This document shows positions 8,991 to 17,090 of a stretch of 64,000 bases of DNA, in pieces; position 1 is the stretch's first letter; each line of letters starts with the position of its first letter. The stretch is from NCBI GenBank assembly GCA_910585625.1, contig CAJUFQ010000002.1, positions 102,876 through 166,875 on the forward strand, in the 5' to 3' direction. A program made the position numbers and the translations under genes. Below the pieces are notes generated by a model. That model was not told the origin of the DNA. It searched no databases and was given only the letters and a program-made list of their open reading frames with translations. The stretch is from an uncultured Lachnospiraceae bacterium. GTDB taxonomy: Bacteria > Bacillota > Clostridia > Lachnospirales > Lachnospiraceae.

Positions 8991-9335
8991 TTATTTCCTG
9001 AAATACCTGCGGTTTAGCTTATTATGGTAAGCAATCATCACAAAGATACCGCCAATGCATTCTACCGTCCCCAATGCCACAGCGGCCAAAGCCAGCTCTT
9101 CTCCCAGGAATACGGCCAAGACAAAGCAAAGGAAAAAACCGATGCCATACACAATCCACATTATGCCATGTTTCCGGTTATAAGCCTTCACATCCGTAAT
9201 CCGATCCTTTTCCGGCGGTTTCTTGCCGCTCCAGAACCCTACCGGTTCCTTGCTCCTACACTGGAAAATTCCTATAATGACCATAGGTAACGCGCCAATC
9301 AGCACAATTACCATACAAATTATCTTTTCTGCCAT
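8991..9335 (-). CDS. Small three-helix membrane protein of unknown function
   Basis: A 114-residue protein with hydrophobic segments at about residues 5-25, 58-80 and 84-106, separated by a polar loop (FWSGKKPPEKDRITDVKAYN) and ending in basic residues, so an inner-membrane protein with a positive tail. It resembles the small DUF3784-like proteins of Firmicutes, but I cannot assign it firmly. The ATG at 9335 is preferred over the GTG one codon earlier because GAGGTG then lies at a normal distance. It sits 47 nt after the PadR-HAAS pair and may be the third gene of that operon. Confidence 0.6.
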   Translation of the reverse strand: MAEKIICMVIVLIGALPMVIIGIFQCRSKEPVGFWSGKKPPEKDRITDVKAYNRKHGIMWIVYGIGFFLCFVLAVFLGEELALAAVALGTVECIGGIFVMIAYHNKLNRRYFRK

Positions 9336-9382
9336 CACCTTATCACCTCATTCTGCAAAACCCGGACAAAACAAGCTGTAGT

Positions 9383-10030
9383 TTACCTCACATATAATCC
9401 TGCAAGCCGCATTTCTTTATCATATGTAAGGCGGTACGTTACTGTTATATTTTCATAAATAACTGTGATTTCTCCCACAACAAAATGCATATTTCCCTGG
9501 ATAACTTCCGACATATACACAGTCCCGAATTTCTGCCGCTCTCCCCAATCCGCCGACATCTGTGCTTTTAATTTCTCCATCTCCCCCTTATCAAGGAACG
9601 CCTGCATTTGCGGGATAGCACTTCCCTGCAGGGACTCATATGCTTCCTCATCTATCAGCTTCACTGTCTCCTTCATCGCCGCTTCCATCTGCGCTTCGCT
9701 GAAATATGCACTCTGTGAGACATCCCGAGATTTCGGGAGCATCCAGTAAATAAGCATCCCAAACAGAACCACCGCCGCCAAAATCGGCAGTACAATCTTA
9801 AGCGCCTTGTTCCTCTTAAACTTTCTTTGCTCTTCCAGTGAGATATTTTCATTAAACTCAGATGCAATTTCTTGTATATTTCCCATTTTTTCAATAATTT
9901 CCTCTATCGTCTCCCCTTGTTCCAGCCGCGCGCCTATCTCTGCCAGCAACTGTTTTTTAATCTCCTTTTTCTTTGCCCTGCCGCACTTTATCTTCCTTGC
10001 GGCTGCATTTACATAATGGTTTGCGTTCAT
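9383..10030 (-). CDS. HAAS-type sensor/anti-regulator with extracytoplasmic DUF3887-like domain
   Basis: A 215-residue single-pass membrane protein. Residues 1-75 are a helical HAAS/DUF1700-like domain (KKEIKKQLLAEIGARLEQGETIEEIIEKMG), the module normally partnered with PadR regulators. Residues about 82-103 are a transmembrane helix. The remainder, about 110 residues outside the membrane, matches the DUF3887 pattern (helix, then a strand-rich end with VVGEITVIYENITVTYRLTYDKEMRLAGLYVR). It starts 3 nt after the padR stop, with GGAGG inside the end of padR, so the two are translationally coupled. It probably senses an envelope signal and modulates the PadR protein; the ligand is unknown. Confidence 0.75.
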   Translation of the reverse strand: MNANHYVNAAARKIKCGRAKKKEIKKQLLAEIGARLEQGETIEEIIEKMGNIQEIASEFNENISLEEQRKFKRNKALKIVLPILAAVVLFGMLIYWMLPKSRDVSQSAYFSEAQMEAAMKETVKLIDEEAYESLQGSAIPQMQAFLDKGEMEKLKAQMSADWGERQKFGTVYMSEVIQGNMHFVVGEITVIYENITVTYRLTYDKEMRLAGLYVR

Positions 10031-10033
10031 TGG

Positions 10034-10369
10034 CTAATCCTCCATTATCCTTGAAATCCCGGCAGAAATCCGCACCCAGACAGCCTCAATTTCATGTAAT
10101 GCCTGACGCCCTGCGTCAGTAATCACATAATATTTCCTTGCTACCTGTTTTCCTTCGGCCGCGCTCCATCTGCTTTCCACCAGGCCGTCATCCTCCAAAC
10201 GGTAGAGAATCGGATATAGCGTTCCATCCTTTAGCATAAAAATTTCCCCGCTCTTCTCCTTCATCTCCTGAATAATCTGGTAACCATATTTGGCTTCTGA
10301 GGCCAGCAGCTTTAAGACAATCATGTCAAGTACGCCTTTTTTCATCTGCCTTTCATATTTCTCGTTCAT
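10034..10369 (-). CDS. PadR-family transcriptional regulator
   Basis: A 111-residue winged-helix repressor. The PadR signature is clear: KKGVLDMIVLKLLASEAKYGYQI (first helices), LKDGTLYPILYRLEDDGLVESRW (recognition helix and wing) and YVITDAGRQALHE. The ATG at 10369 has AGAGGTG upstream; the 22 additional in-frame codons upstream lie over the promoter and are not coding. It is the first gene of an operon with the HAAS protein. A perfect palindrome on its own promoter indicates autorepression. Confidence 0.93.
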   Translation of the reverse strand: MNEKYERQMKKGVLDMIVLKLLASEAKYGYQIIQEMKEKSGEIFMLKDGTLYPILYRLEDDGLVESRWSAAEGKQVARKYYVITDAGRQALHEIEAVWVRISAGISRIMED

Positions 10370-10378
10370 ATGCACCTC

Positions 10379-10429
10379 TATACTTTGTATTACAAAGTAT
10401 ATTATATTAGTCATATATTCTTTTGTCAA
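10379..10429 (-). promoter_or_regulatory. Consensus promoter and palindromic operator of the padR operon
   Basis: On the minus strand TTGACA (10424-10429) and TATAAT (10401-10406) are both perfect consensus with a 17-nt spacer. Between the -10 box and the gene is an 11-bp perfect inverted repeat with a 1-nt centre (TATACTTTGTA, 10379-10389; TACAAAGTATA, 10391-10401), covering the start site. It is the expected shape of a PadR operator. Confidence 0.8.
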
Positions 10430-11067
10430 TACCAACTATATCATACATATACGTGCATATACGTGGCAAAAGCCGTTGCCGACGACGCGGCTTACGATAG
10501 AAATATTCATCATAAATGCCGCTATAATTAAATTATAGCGGCATTTATATTCTATTATCTTAGATATTTAGGCAAGAGATACTGCTGCAATCGTATTGTC
10601 AAATGATTAAAACAATGCTGATACTGCTCTCTGATCCAATTCCCCAAACGTAAGCATTTCCCAGGGTTGCAGCCCTTTTTCTATCTTTTTTCCGTCAGTC
10701 CGTGGCCTAGACCCGCGCGTTTATTCATCTTTTTTCCGCTTTACTTATTTTACTAGAGCATATTTATGTATTTCTAGCAAAACTGAAAAAACGGCCGGAA
10801 GAAGTTCGTGAAAAACCATCAATCCTTTATCTGCCAGCCAGCCATCGGTAAAAATATAGTAAGACATTTTATTCTATACCAGAATATCTCTTGTAACTTC
10901 GCAGAGTTTTCCGTTTATTAATTCATAATATAATCCATCTTTTTATTTCCCAGGCTGTATATTTATGCGATATTCAGCCTTTTTCAGCCAAATTCTGCAT
11001 ACCAGATAGGCCAAAACGTTTTTTTATACTTTTAACCCTATCTCTTCCATATGTTTATAGGAATATA
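10430..11067. other. Gene-free stretch with one long hairpin
   Basis: I find no supported gene, tRNA or rRNA in these about 640 bases. The only clear structure is a perfect 18-bp inverted repeat with a single-base centre at 10512-10548 (arms begin ATAAATGCCG). It resembles a terminator but lies downstream of no visible gene on either strand. The rest is AT-rich with short C-rich patches and may be a decayed gene or element. Confidence 0.5.
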
Positions 11068-11096
11068 TTGAAAAATTTCGCTCCGCAAGGTATAAT
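11068..11096 (+). promoter_or_regulatory. Promoter of the Rrf2-family gene
   Basis: TTGAAA (11068-11073) and TATAAT (11091-11096) with a 17-nt spacer. Transcription would start near 11103, giving a leader of about 80 nt. Confidence 0.75.
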
Positions 11097-11185
11097 ATGA
11101 TTTGAATTCCTTGGGCGTATATACATTCGTTTTCAAGAAAAGATAAGTCAAGTTTTAATAAGCACAAAATCTGGAGGTGTTCCCT

Positions 11186-11593
11186 ATGATTTCAACAAAA
11201 GCACGTTATGCTCTCAGAGTTATGATAGATCTTGCGCAGAACCAGGAAGATAACTATATCCCCCTCAAAGAAATTGCCCAGAGACAGGAGATTTCTGAAA
11301 AATATCTGGAAATCATCTTAAAAATACTCGTTTCCGGCAAAATGGTAGTGGGACTCCGGGGCAAAGGAGGCGGATATATGCTGACACGCCCCCCGGAAGA
11401 ATACATTATCGGAGAAATCATTGAACTTACAGACGGGCCGCTCTCCCCAGTCGCCTGCCTGGCCCCAGACGCAGCGGAATGCTCCCGGAAAGATTACTGC
11501 GTCACATTGCCGCTTTGGCAGAAATACGAATCCCTTGTCCATAATTTCTTCTATTCCATTACTCTCGAGGACTTGGTTAACGGAAATTTGTAG
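11186..11593 (+). CDS. Rrf2-family transcriptional regulator with three clustered cysteines
   Basis: A 135-residue winged-helix regulator of the Rrf2/IscR/CymR family. The N-terminus MISTKARYALRVMIDLA and the wing LRGKGGGYMLTRPPEEYIIGEII are diagnostic. A cluster C-x7-C-x5-C in CLAPDAAECSRKDYC sits where IscR and NsrR bind an Fe-S cluster, so it probably senses iron-sulfur, redox or nitrosative state; the spacing is not identical to classical IscR. The ATG at 11186 follows GGAGGTG at 6 nt. It is monocistronic: own promoter and a strong terminator, with no isc or suf genes alongside. Confidence 0.9.
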   Translation: MISTKARYALRVMIDLAQNQEDNYIPLKEIAQRQEISEKYLEIILKILVSGKMVVGLRGKGGGYMLTRPPEEYIIGEIIELTDGPLSPVACLAPDAAECSRKDYCVTLPLWQKYESLVHNFFYSITLEDLVNGNL

Positions 11594-11660
11594 GAAATTA
11601 ATGGAAAATTATATTTTTTAGTACGGTGGGGCTGGAATATCTGTTACCTATTCCGTCTAA

Positions 11661-11705
11661 AAAAGAAGCAAGGCGGGGCTGTTTCGCCCCTGCCTTGCTT
11701 CTTTT
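11661..11705. terminator. Bidirectional terminator between the Rrf2 gene and the 1415-aa gene
   Basis: AAAAGAAGCAAGGC (11661-11674) pairs with GCCTTGCTTCTTTT (11692-11705), continued inward by GGGGC/GCCCC. Both flanks supply T-rich tails, suiting the two convergent genes. Confidence 0.88.
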
Positions 11706-11740
11706 ATTCTCTGAACCAGTTTTTCTTGAAGAATCTATCT

Positions 11741-14700
11741 CTATTTCTTGGTGGTGACTGTTTTTTCCTTAGACCAGCCTGAGCAAATCATCTTATTCTT
11801 TCCGCTAACCTTTACTTTCTTGTAGGTACGGACACGCACATAATATTTGGTCTTTGCTTTGAGCTTTGTGATATTCTTTTTTGTCGTGCCCGATTTGGAA
11901 ACTGTGACAATTTTTGCTGCTTTGCCCTTAAAATTCTTGTTGGCGCTATACTGAATCTGATAGCCGGAAGCCTGCACGGCCTGTTTCTTCCAGGTTACCT
12001 GGAATCCTTTCTTCCCTGCCTTCACCTTGGAAACAGCCGTTCCCTTTGGCAGGATATGGAAGCTTTTCTTGACTGTCCCGGAATAATTTCCTTTAAATTT
12101 GACGGTCACAGTTGCCACCCCGGCATTTTTGTTGTTCTTATAAGATACCGTATAATTTGCAGCTGCAATGGATTTCCCTTTGGAATCCTTGACCGTAACG
12201 GCTGGCTTCTGTGCTTTCTTATTATAGGTAAGTTTTTCAGCTTTTAAGGATACCGTCTTGATGCGGTTTACCGTAATGTTCGTCTCTGTGCCGCATACTT
12301 TACATTTACTTGCAATGCTTCCATCCTTCTTGGTGGTTGCCTTCATCACGGAAGTTTCGTTGTCGTGTCCGGGCGCTTTCACGCTTCCCTCTTCTGTCTT
12401 CGTGCCGCCGCAGACTGTGCAAGTGAAAGTGATAACTTCATCTTGCGTACATGTTGCTTCTGTAGTAACGCCTTCGCCCCACGCATGTTCCAGGAAGTCC
12501 CCATATTCCGCACCGCAGAACTCACATTCTGCCAAGGTGCTACAAGTCGCTTCGCCGCCCCAGTGGCCTTCATTCTGTATTTTGGCCCTGCAGACTTTAC
12601 AAGTATAGGAATGCGTGCCATATTCATTGTCGACAATATCAGAGGGGGTATGTTTTGATTTTGGAACCACCAACTCTTTCATTGTCGTCTCCTCTTTTCC
12701 CTGCTCGTCTTTAAATACAATCTGGCAGGTGGTACATTTCCAGTGCGCGTTCAGTCCGGTCGCCTTACAAGTGGCTGCTTTTGCTTGAATTGCAGCCAAG
12801 GTATGTCCCTGCTTCTCTCCTTTATATGTTTCCGTTCCTTTTGCCTCGCATACTTCGCAAGCATAGTAATAAACTACTCCTTCCATGCAGTTTCCGGCGT
12901 TTGCCAGATACGCATCCGTCTTTATCTGTTTGGTAAACTTATGTGGAACAAGCTCGCCATATTTCGTCCCACACACACTGCATTCTGCCTGCTGCGAGCA
13001 TGTCGCTTTTCCTCCCGTATGGGCTGCAAGCTCGCCATACTTTGTCCCGCACACACTACACTCTGCTTTTGCTACGCAAGTCGCTTTTCCTCCTATATGG
13101 CCCGTCAGTTCCCCATACTCAGCGCCGCATACGCTACATTCCGCCTTTTTTATGCAAGTCGCCGTTCCTCCCGTATGGGCTTCCGCATCCACTTTTGTCC
13201 CGCACACCGTACAAGATCCGGAATGCGTGCCGTCTTTATTATCAACAACATCGGTAAAATCATGCGACGCCGGGATGGTTACTTCTTCCAGAGTCGTCTC
13301 TGTTTTTCCCTCTGCATCTTTAAAGAGACGCCCACAGCCAGAACATTTCCAATACGCCAGATTTCCCGGCTCTGTACAAGTTTTTGCCTTGGCATCTACC
13401 GCCTCAAAGCTGTGGGTGTGGGACGTAATCACAATGTACGCAACATTGACGCATTTATTTTCGTCTCCTGTTCCCCGTACATCCAGAATCAGTTTGTCGC
13501 CGCCTTCCGGTATATCCAGGCTGCCTTTGACCTCAGCCCCTTCAGCGGGAACAGCAAAACCTTCTTGTGTCAGCACCTTGTCTTGTTCTGCTTTTTCCAG
13601 CCTTGCCGTCACAATCGGAGAATTTGAACAATTCCAAGGATTCGCACAACCTACTGTCACTTCATAAGTTCCTTCCTCCAGTTCAAACGCATAATCCACA
13701 AAACGCTCCTCTATCCCCTTTTCAAAGAAATTCTTGGAATAGCGGTTTGTCTTCGTCTTCGGATAATCCTGCTTTTCGGTAAGCCCTTGCTCAAACGCCC
13801 AAGTATTTGCTGTGTAAATGCCTCCGTTAGCCGGCGGGACTGGGTTTACCACATTATTCCCCTCATATTCCTCACTCTGATCCACAACACCCCACTGGTA
13901 GCCGGAAGCATCATCATCCTGATATGCCTGGTCGGTCACGCTGTTGTGGGTTCCTAACTGCTCGCCTTCATTCACTGTGCTTACCACGAAATCCCCGCAG
14001 TCAACAAAATATACAACCGCCAGATCCTCCCTGCCTTCTGTCAGCGGCGCAGGATTCTTGGGCGCCGGGACTGTCACTGTAAATTCTTTAGTATCGGTCG
14101 CCGTTTCCTCTTCTAACTGGCAGGAAATCGTAGCCGTAAGCGTTACAACCGCGTCATTTTCTCCTCTTGCCGGCCTTGTTACTTTTCCGTCATTCGAAAT
14201 GAACTCTGTCTTATCGCTTTCCCATGTAATCGTACTGCCCTTGGCTCCTTGCGTCGGCAGCGTTAAATCCGTCTTCGTAAAATCGGTAAGCGTCAGCGCC
14301 TCTTTGTCCAGCCTGACGTTATTTTCTGCTTCCGTCATTCCTGCTTTTACAGACTTGATCTTGATGTAAGCAACATTGACACAGTCATTTTGGGTTCCGG
14401 AGCCGCGAACGCATACCATAAGCTTATCATTGCCTTCCGCCACTTCTACGGTCCCCGTCACCGTCTCAGTAGCGCCCTTCGCTACTTCCAGTTTCTCTGC
14501 CAGGACTGTTTCCCGGGCGCTCCCCTCCTGGGCGGTGTTCTCCTGCTTTACCATAATTTGGGGTTCATTGGACACCCCCCATGGATTGACACAGCAAACC
14601 GTAATATCATACGTCCCTGCTCCCAGTTCAAATGCGTAATCCACAAAACGCTCTTCTATCCCATTTCCAGACTGATCTTTTGCATATCGGTTTGAGTTCT

Positions 14701-15988
14701 CTTTCGCTGTGTCTGCGCCTGCCGTATTGCTTTCATATGGCCAGGTATTGTCGGTAAATACGCCTCCGCATGGATGGGTTTTGGGGTTATCGGAAGTGTC
14801 TGCAATCCCCCAATGGTAACCGGTGATATCATCATCCTGATAAGCCTGGTCTGTCACCCCATTACGGATGCCGAACTGATCTCCTTCGCTCACAGTATCC
14901 GTCACATAATCCCCACAGTCCACAAAGTACATAACTGACGTATCCGCCCTGCCGTCCGTCACCTCTGCCGGCGTCTTCCTGGAAATCACCAAAACATCAA
15001 ATTCCTTTGTATCCTGTGCATCTCCACATTTGATTGTCGCCGTCAGTTTCACTATCACATTATTCTGTCCTTCCGGCCTTGTAACCTTTCCGTCATTAGC
15101 AATCAGATCTGTGTTATCGCTGCTCCAGGTAATCGTGCTTCCGTTCTCTCCTTTGTCCGGCAGCGCCAAATTGCTGTCTTTCGCCTTTGCAGGGATTGCC
15201 AGAGATTCTTTATCCTTCCGGACTTTGACATCGTCGTCGGCAGATTCAATTAAGATGTAAGCGACGTTTACACATTTCGCATCCCCCCCGCTGCCTCGGA
15301 TGTACAAGGATAAGTTATCGCTCTCTTCTGTCACGCTTACCTCTCCGGATGCTTTGACATTCTGCCACTGAGCGCAACTTAAATTCTGCCCTAACACGGT
15401 TTCTGTCCGTTCATTGCCCGCCTGGCCCTCAGCGCCGCCATCTCCGGCGCTTTTCGTCACTTCTGCCGAAACTGTCGGGTTATCCATGTTGTTCCATGGA
15501 TTTACGCATACGACCGTAACCGCATATTTGCCTCTCTCCAATTCAAAATCATACTGCAGATAACGGTCTGTCCCCTGATCCTTCGTATAACGGTTTGATT
15601 GCAGCTTATCTACATCGACATTTGCTGCATTAAACTCAAAAGGCCAGGTATTATCGGTAAATACACCTCCACAAGCAGCCGTTCTTACATTATCCATCGT
15701 ATCCACAATCCCCCACTGGTAACCAGTTACGGAATCCTCGCCAAATGCCTGGTCCGTCACGCTGTTGTGGGTTCCCAGCTGATCCCCTTCACTTACGGTT
15801 GAGGTCACATAATCCCCGCAATCTACAAAATACACAATGGAGGGATTCTCACGTTCTGCCGGCTGCTTTGCGCCGGCCGCCTCCACCTCCCTAAATGCTC
15901 CGGCTGGCAGCGCAGTCACGCACATTGCCACCGTCAAAAGGCTGGCCGCCATGCGCTTGCATATCCTGGTTATCCTTTGCTTCATCAT
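11741..15988 (-). CDS. Very large secreted repeat protein (3x novel domain + Ig-like + CxxC repeats + Fn3)
   Basis: A 1415-residue exported protein. Signal peptide at residues 1-38 (AASLLTVAMCVTALPAGA core). Three homologous blocks follow (about 50-250, 350-553, 663-860), each starting with YFVDCGDYV or YFVDCGDFV, then GYQWGIVD/GYHWGIAD and ending with LYIRGSG...CVNVAYI; they look like carbohydrate-binding beta-sandwiches of the malectin/galactose-binding kind. The first two are each followed by an atrophied Ig (aBig_2) domain (ITWSSDNTDLIANDGKVTRP). Residues about 865-1210 are CxxC zinc-ribbon-like repeats (several near-identical ATC...AECSVCG copies), then an MBG/Ig-like domain and a C-terminal fibronectin type III domain. 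No enzyme motif or LPXTG is seen. AAAGGAG precedes the tandem ATG at 15988. Confidence 0.88.
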   Translation of the reverse strand: MMKQRITRICKRMAASLLTVAMCVTALPAGAFREVEAAGAKQPAERENPSIVYFVDCGDYVTSTVSEGDQLGTHNSVTDQAFGEDSVTGYQWGIVDTMDNVRTAACGGVFTDNTWPFEFNAANVDVDKLQSNRYTKDQGTDRYLQYDFELERGKYAVTVVCVNPWNNMDNPTVSAEVTKSAGDGGAEGQAGNERTETVLGQNLSCAQWQNVKASGEVSVTEESDNLSLYIRGSGGDAKCVNVAYILIESADDDVKVRKDKESLAIPAKAKDSNLALPDKGENGSTITWSSDNTDLIANDGKVTRPEGQNNVIVKLTATIKCGDAQDTKEFDVLVISRKTPAEVTDGRADTSVMYFVDCGDYVTDTVSEGDQFGIRNGVTDQAYQDDDITGYHWGIADTSDNPKTHPCGGVFTDNTWPYESNTAGADTAKENSNRYAKDQSGNGIEERFVDYAFELGAGTYDITVCCVNPWGVSNEPQIMVKQENTAQEGSARETVLAEKLEVAKGATETVTGTVEVAEGNDKLMVCVRGSGTQNDCVNVAYIKIKSVKAGMTEAENNVRLDKEALTLTDFTKTDLTLPTQGAKGSTITWESDKTEFISNDGKVTRPARGENDAVVTLTATISCQLEEETATDTKEFTVTVPAPKNPAPLTEGREDLAVVYFVDCGDFVVSTVNEGEQLGTHNSVTDQAYQDDDASGYQWGVVDQSEEYEGNNVVNPVPPANGGIYTANTWAFEQGLTEKQDYPKTKTNRYSKNFFEKGIEERFVDYAFELEEGTYEVTVGCANPWNCSNSPIVTARLEKAEQDKVLTQEGFAVPAEGAEVKGSLDIPEGGDKLILDVRGTGDENKCVNVAYIVITSHTHSFEAVDAKAKTCTEPGNLAYWKCSGCGRLFKDAEGKTETTLEEVTIPASHDFTDVVDNKDGTHSGSCTVCGTKVDAEAHTGGTATCIKKAECSVCGAEYGELTGHIGGKATCVAKAECSVCGTKYGELAAHTGGKATCSQQAECSVCGTKYGELVPHKFTKQIKTDAYLANAGNCMEGVVYYYACEVCEAKGTETYKGEKQGHTLAAIQAKAATCKATGLNAHWKCTTCQIVFKDEQGKEETTMKELVVPKSKHTPSDIVDNEYGTHSYTCKVCRAKIQNEGHWGGEATCSTLAECEFCGAEYGDFLEHAWGEGVTTEATCTQDEVITFTCTVCGGTKTEEGSVKAPGHDNETSVMKATTKKDGSIASKCKVCGTETNITVNRIKTVSLKAEKLTYNKKAQKPAVTVKDSKGKSIAAANYTVSYKNNKNAGVATVTVKFKGNYSGTVKKSFHILPKGTAVSKVKAGKKGFQVTWKKQAVQASGYQIQYSANKNFKGKAAKIVTVSKSGTTKKNITKLKAKTKYYVRVRTYKKVKVSGKNKMICSGWSKEKTVTTKK

Positions 15989-16272
15989 CTTTACTCCTTT
16001 CCCTTACTTTTTTATGGTATTATTGTAATACTTTTTCAAAAAAAATAATATAGGAAAGTAATTAATTTGGAATTTTCACTAATCAATTTTAGGAAATTTG
16101 TGGCATATTTTGTGCAAAAACGATACAACATGGATTTCAGATGCTGTGCCTCCCTCATCCCAGCGCATTCAGCTCAATACCAGAAATGTTTTCGCGCCCA
16201 CGTATGGTTTTGCTGGGCCCTTTCGGAATCGGCTATTTAAAATCCTTGCGGAAATCCAAAGGCGCCATCCCA
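15989..16272. other. Host intergenic region left of the mobile element
   Basis: This stretch is upstream of the 1415-aa gene and ends at the element junction. Its last 12 bases (16261-16272) are one arm of a hairpin whose other arm now lies 11.7 kb away at 28017-28028. The AAATCC-type sequence beside it reads as a T-rich terminator tail on the minus strand. I see no gene in it. Confidence 0.6.
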
Positions 16273-16286
16273 TTTGTTACTGCTCG
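16261..16286. other. attL of the serine-recombinase element
   Basis: Left junction: host half-site GGCGCCATCCCA (16261-16272), core TT (16273-16274), then element sequence TGTTACTGCT. Pairs with attR at 28003-28028. Confidence 0.75.
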
Positions 16287-16358
16287 ATAAGGATGTAATT
16301 TGAAAACATTGAAATTACACTATTTATCGGGTGTGGCAAGGGCAAAAAGCAAAAGATG

Positions 16359-16400
16359 AATACCGAGAAGAACTGTAAAAGGTTTTTCTCGGTATTTTTC
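16359..16400 (+). terminator. Terminator-like hairpin near the left end of the element
   Basis: AATACCGAGAA (16359-16369) pairs with TTCTCGGTATT (16386-16396), followed by a T run. No gene lies upstream within the element, so it probably blocks transcription entering from the host. A smaller inverted repeat, TGTAATTT/AAATTACA (16294-16301, 16312-16319), sits nearer the end. Confidence 0.65.
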
Positions 16401-16416
16401 TGTTTATAGCGGTACA

Positions 16417-16446
16417 TTCGACTATTAAGCCGCCTTTGAGTACAAT
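16417..16446 (+). promoter_or_regulatory. Putative promoter for the left-end accessory genes
   Basis: TTCGAC (16417-16422) and TACAAT (16441-16446) with an 18-nt spacer, about 30 nt before the 61-aa gene. Confidence 0.45.
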
Positions 16447-16475
16447 TATGGTAGAAAATCAAAGGAGGTTGAGAT

Positions 16476-16661
16476 ATGCGAGATAAGAAGTATTACATAG
16501 CGCTTGATGATTTTGAACGGCGGGTAATTGTGAACTGCTTGAATGAAATGAGAAACAACCTTATTGCCAACAGTAGGTACACCGATGCGGTGGACGAGGT
16601 TCTACTGAAAATCATTAATGCGAAGCAAAAGAAATTCAAGGTAATCTACAAGGAGGCGTGA
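16476..16661 (+). CDS. Small conserved mobile-element protein
   Basis: A 61-residue charged helical protein (YYIALDDFERRVIVNCLNEM, ending KKFKVIYKEA). Proteins of this pattern recur in Firmicute transposons and conjugative elements next to tnpV; the function is not known to me. AAAGGAGG lies 6 nt before the ATG. Its stop overlaps the region of the tnpV start, so the two are co-transcribed. Confidence 0.7.
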   Translation: MRDKKYYIALDDFERRVIVNCLNEMRNNLIANSRYTDAVDEVLLKIINAKQKKFKVIYKEA

Positions 16662-16663
16662 TT

Positions 16664-17041
16664 ATGGAAAAGATTATTTATGATGAAAAGAACGGGCTTT
16701 GGTACGAACTGCAAGGCGACTATTACATTCCCTGCTTAAAGTTGCTGGAAGAAGAACAACAGCCTATCGATGTATGGGGACAGCGGCATTTACGATATAT
16801 CAAGAAAAATCGGAAGGTTCTATATTTCTATCTGCTGACAAGCGGAAAGCTGAACAGATACCTTGCTGACCTCGACAAGCAGGCAAAAGAAATGTTTTCT
16901 TGGCTCGTAAAACAGATGGCAAAGAGCGAGGACGTTACCGAACAGCTTAAAGCGGATAGTCAAATGGAATGGGTTGGTCGTATGAGTAACATCCGCAGCA
17001 GAGCCACAGAAATCGTAAATCACGATATAATTTACAACTAA
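16664..17041 (+). CDS. tnpV: Transposon-encoded protein TnpV
   Basis: A 125-residue protein of the TnpV family, an accessory found in Tn4451-like serine-recombinase elements; its exact role is unestablished. Recognisable features are LWYELQGDYYIPCL near the start, the central GQRHLRYIKKNRKVLYFYLLTSGKL and the C-terminal WVGRMSNIRSRATEIVNHDIIY. The ATG at 16664 with AAGGAGG about 8 nt upstream is preferred over the GTG at 16658 that overlaps the preceding stop. It ends in a strong terminator shared with the convergent lysR gene. Confidence 0.85.
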   Translation: MEKIIYDEKNGLWYELQGDYYIPCLKLLEEEQQPIDVWGQRHLRYIKKNRKVLYFYLLTSGKLNRYLADLDKQAKEMFSWLVKQMAKSEDVTEQLKADSQMEWVGRMSNIRSRATEIVNHDIIYN

Positions 17042-17044
17042 TCG

Positions 17045-17090
17045 AAACACGGCGGAAGGGAGAACAATTCTCTTTGCCGCCGTGTTTTTA
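17045..17090. terminator. Bidirectional terminator between tnpV and lysR
   Basis: AAACACGGCGG (17045-17055) pairs with CCGCCGTGTTT (17077-17087), extended inward by GGGAGAA/TTCTC, with T runs on both sides. It overlaps the last codon of the lysR gene. Confidence 0.88.

Noticed and set aside
12743..13667. Two long overlapping rightward frames (294 and 260 aa)
   Set aside because: Both are shadows of the cysteine-rich repeats of the 1415-aa secreted protein and resemble no family.
16270..16276. CCATTTG at both ends as a target duplication from a DDE transposase
   Set aside because: Large serine recombinases leave a shared core rather than a duplication, and the palindromes on both joined sites are centred on the TT inside it, which fits att crossover.
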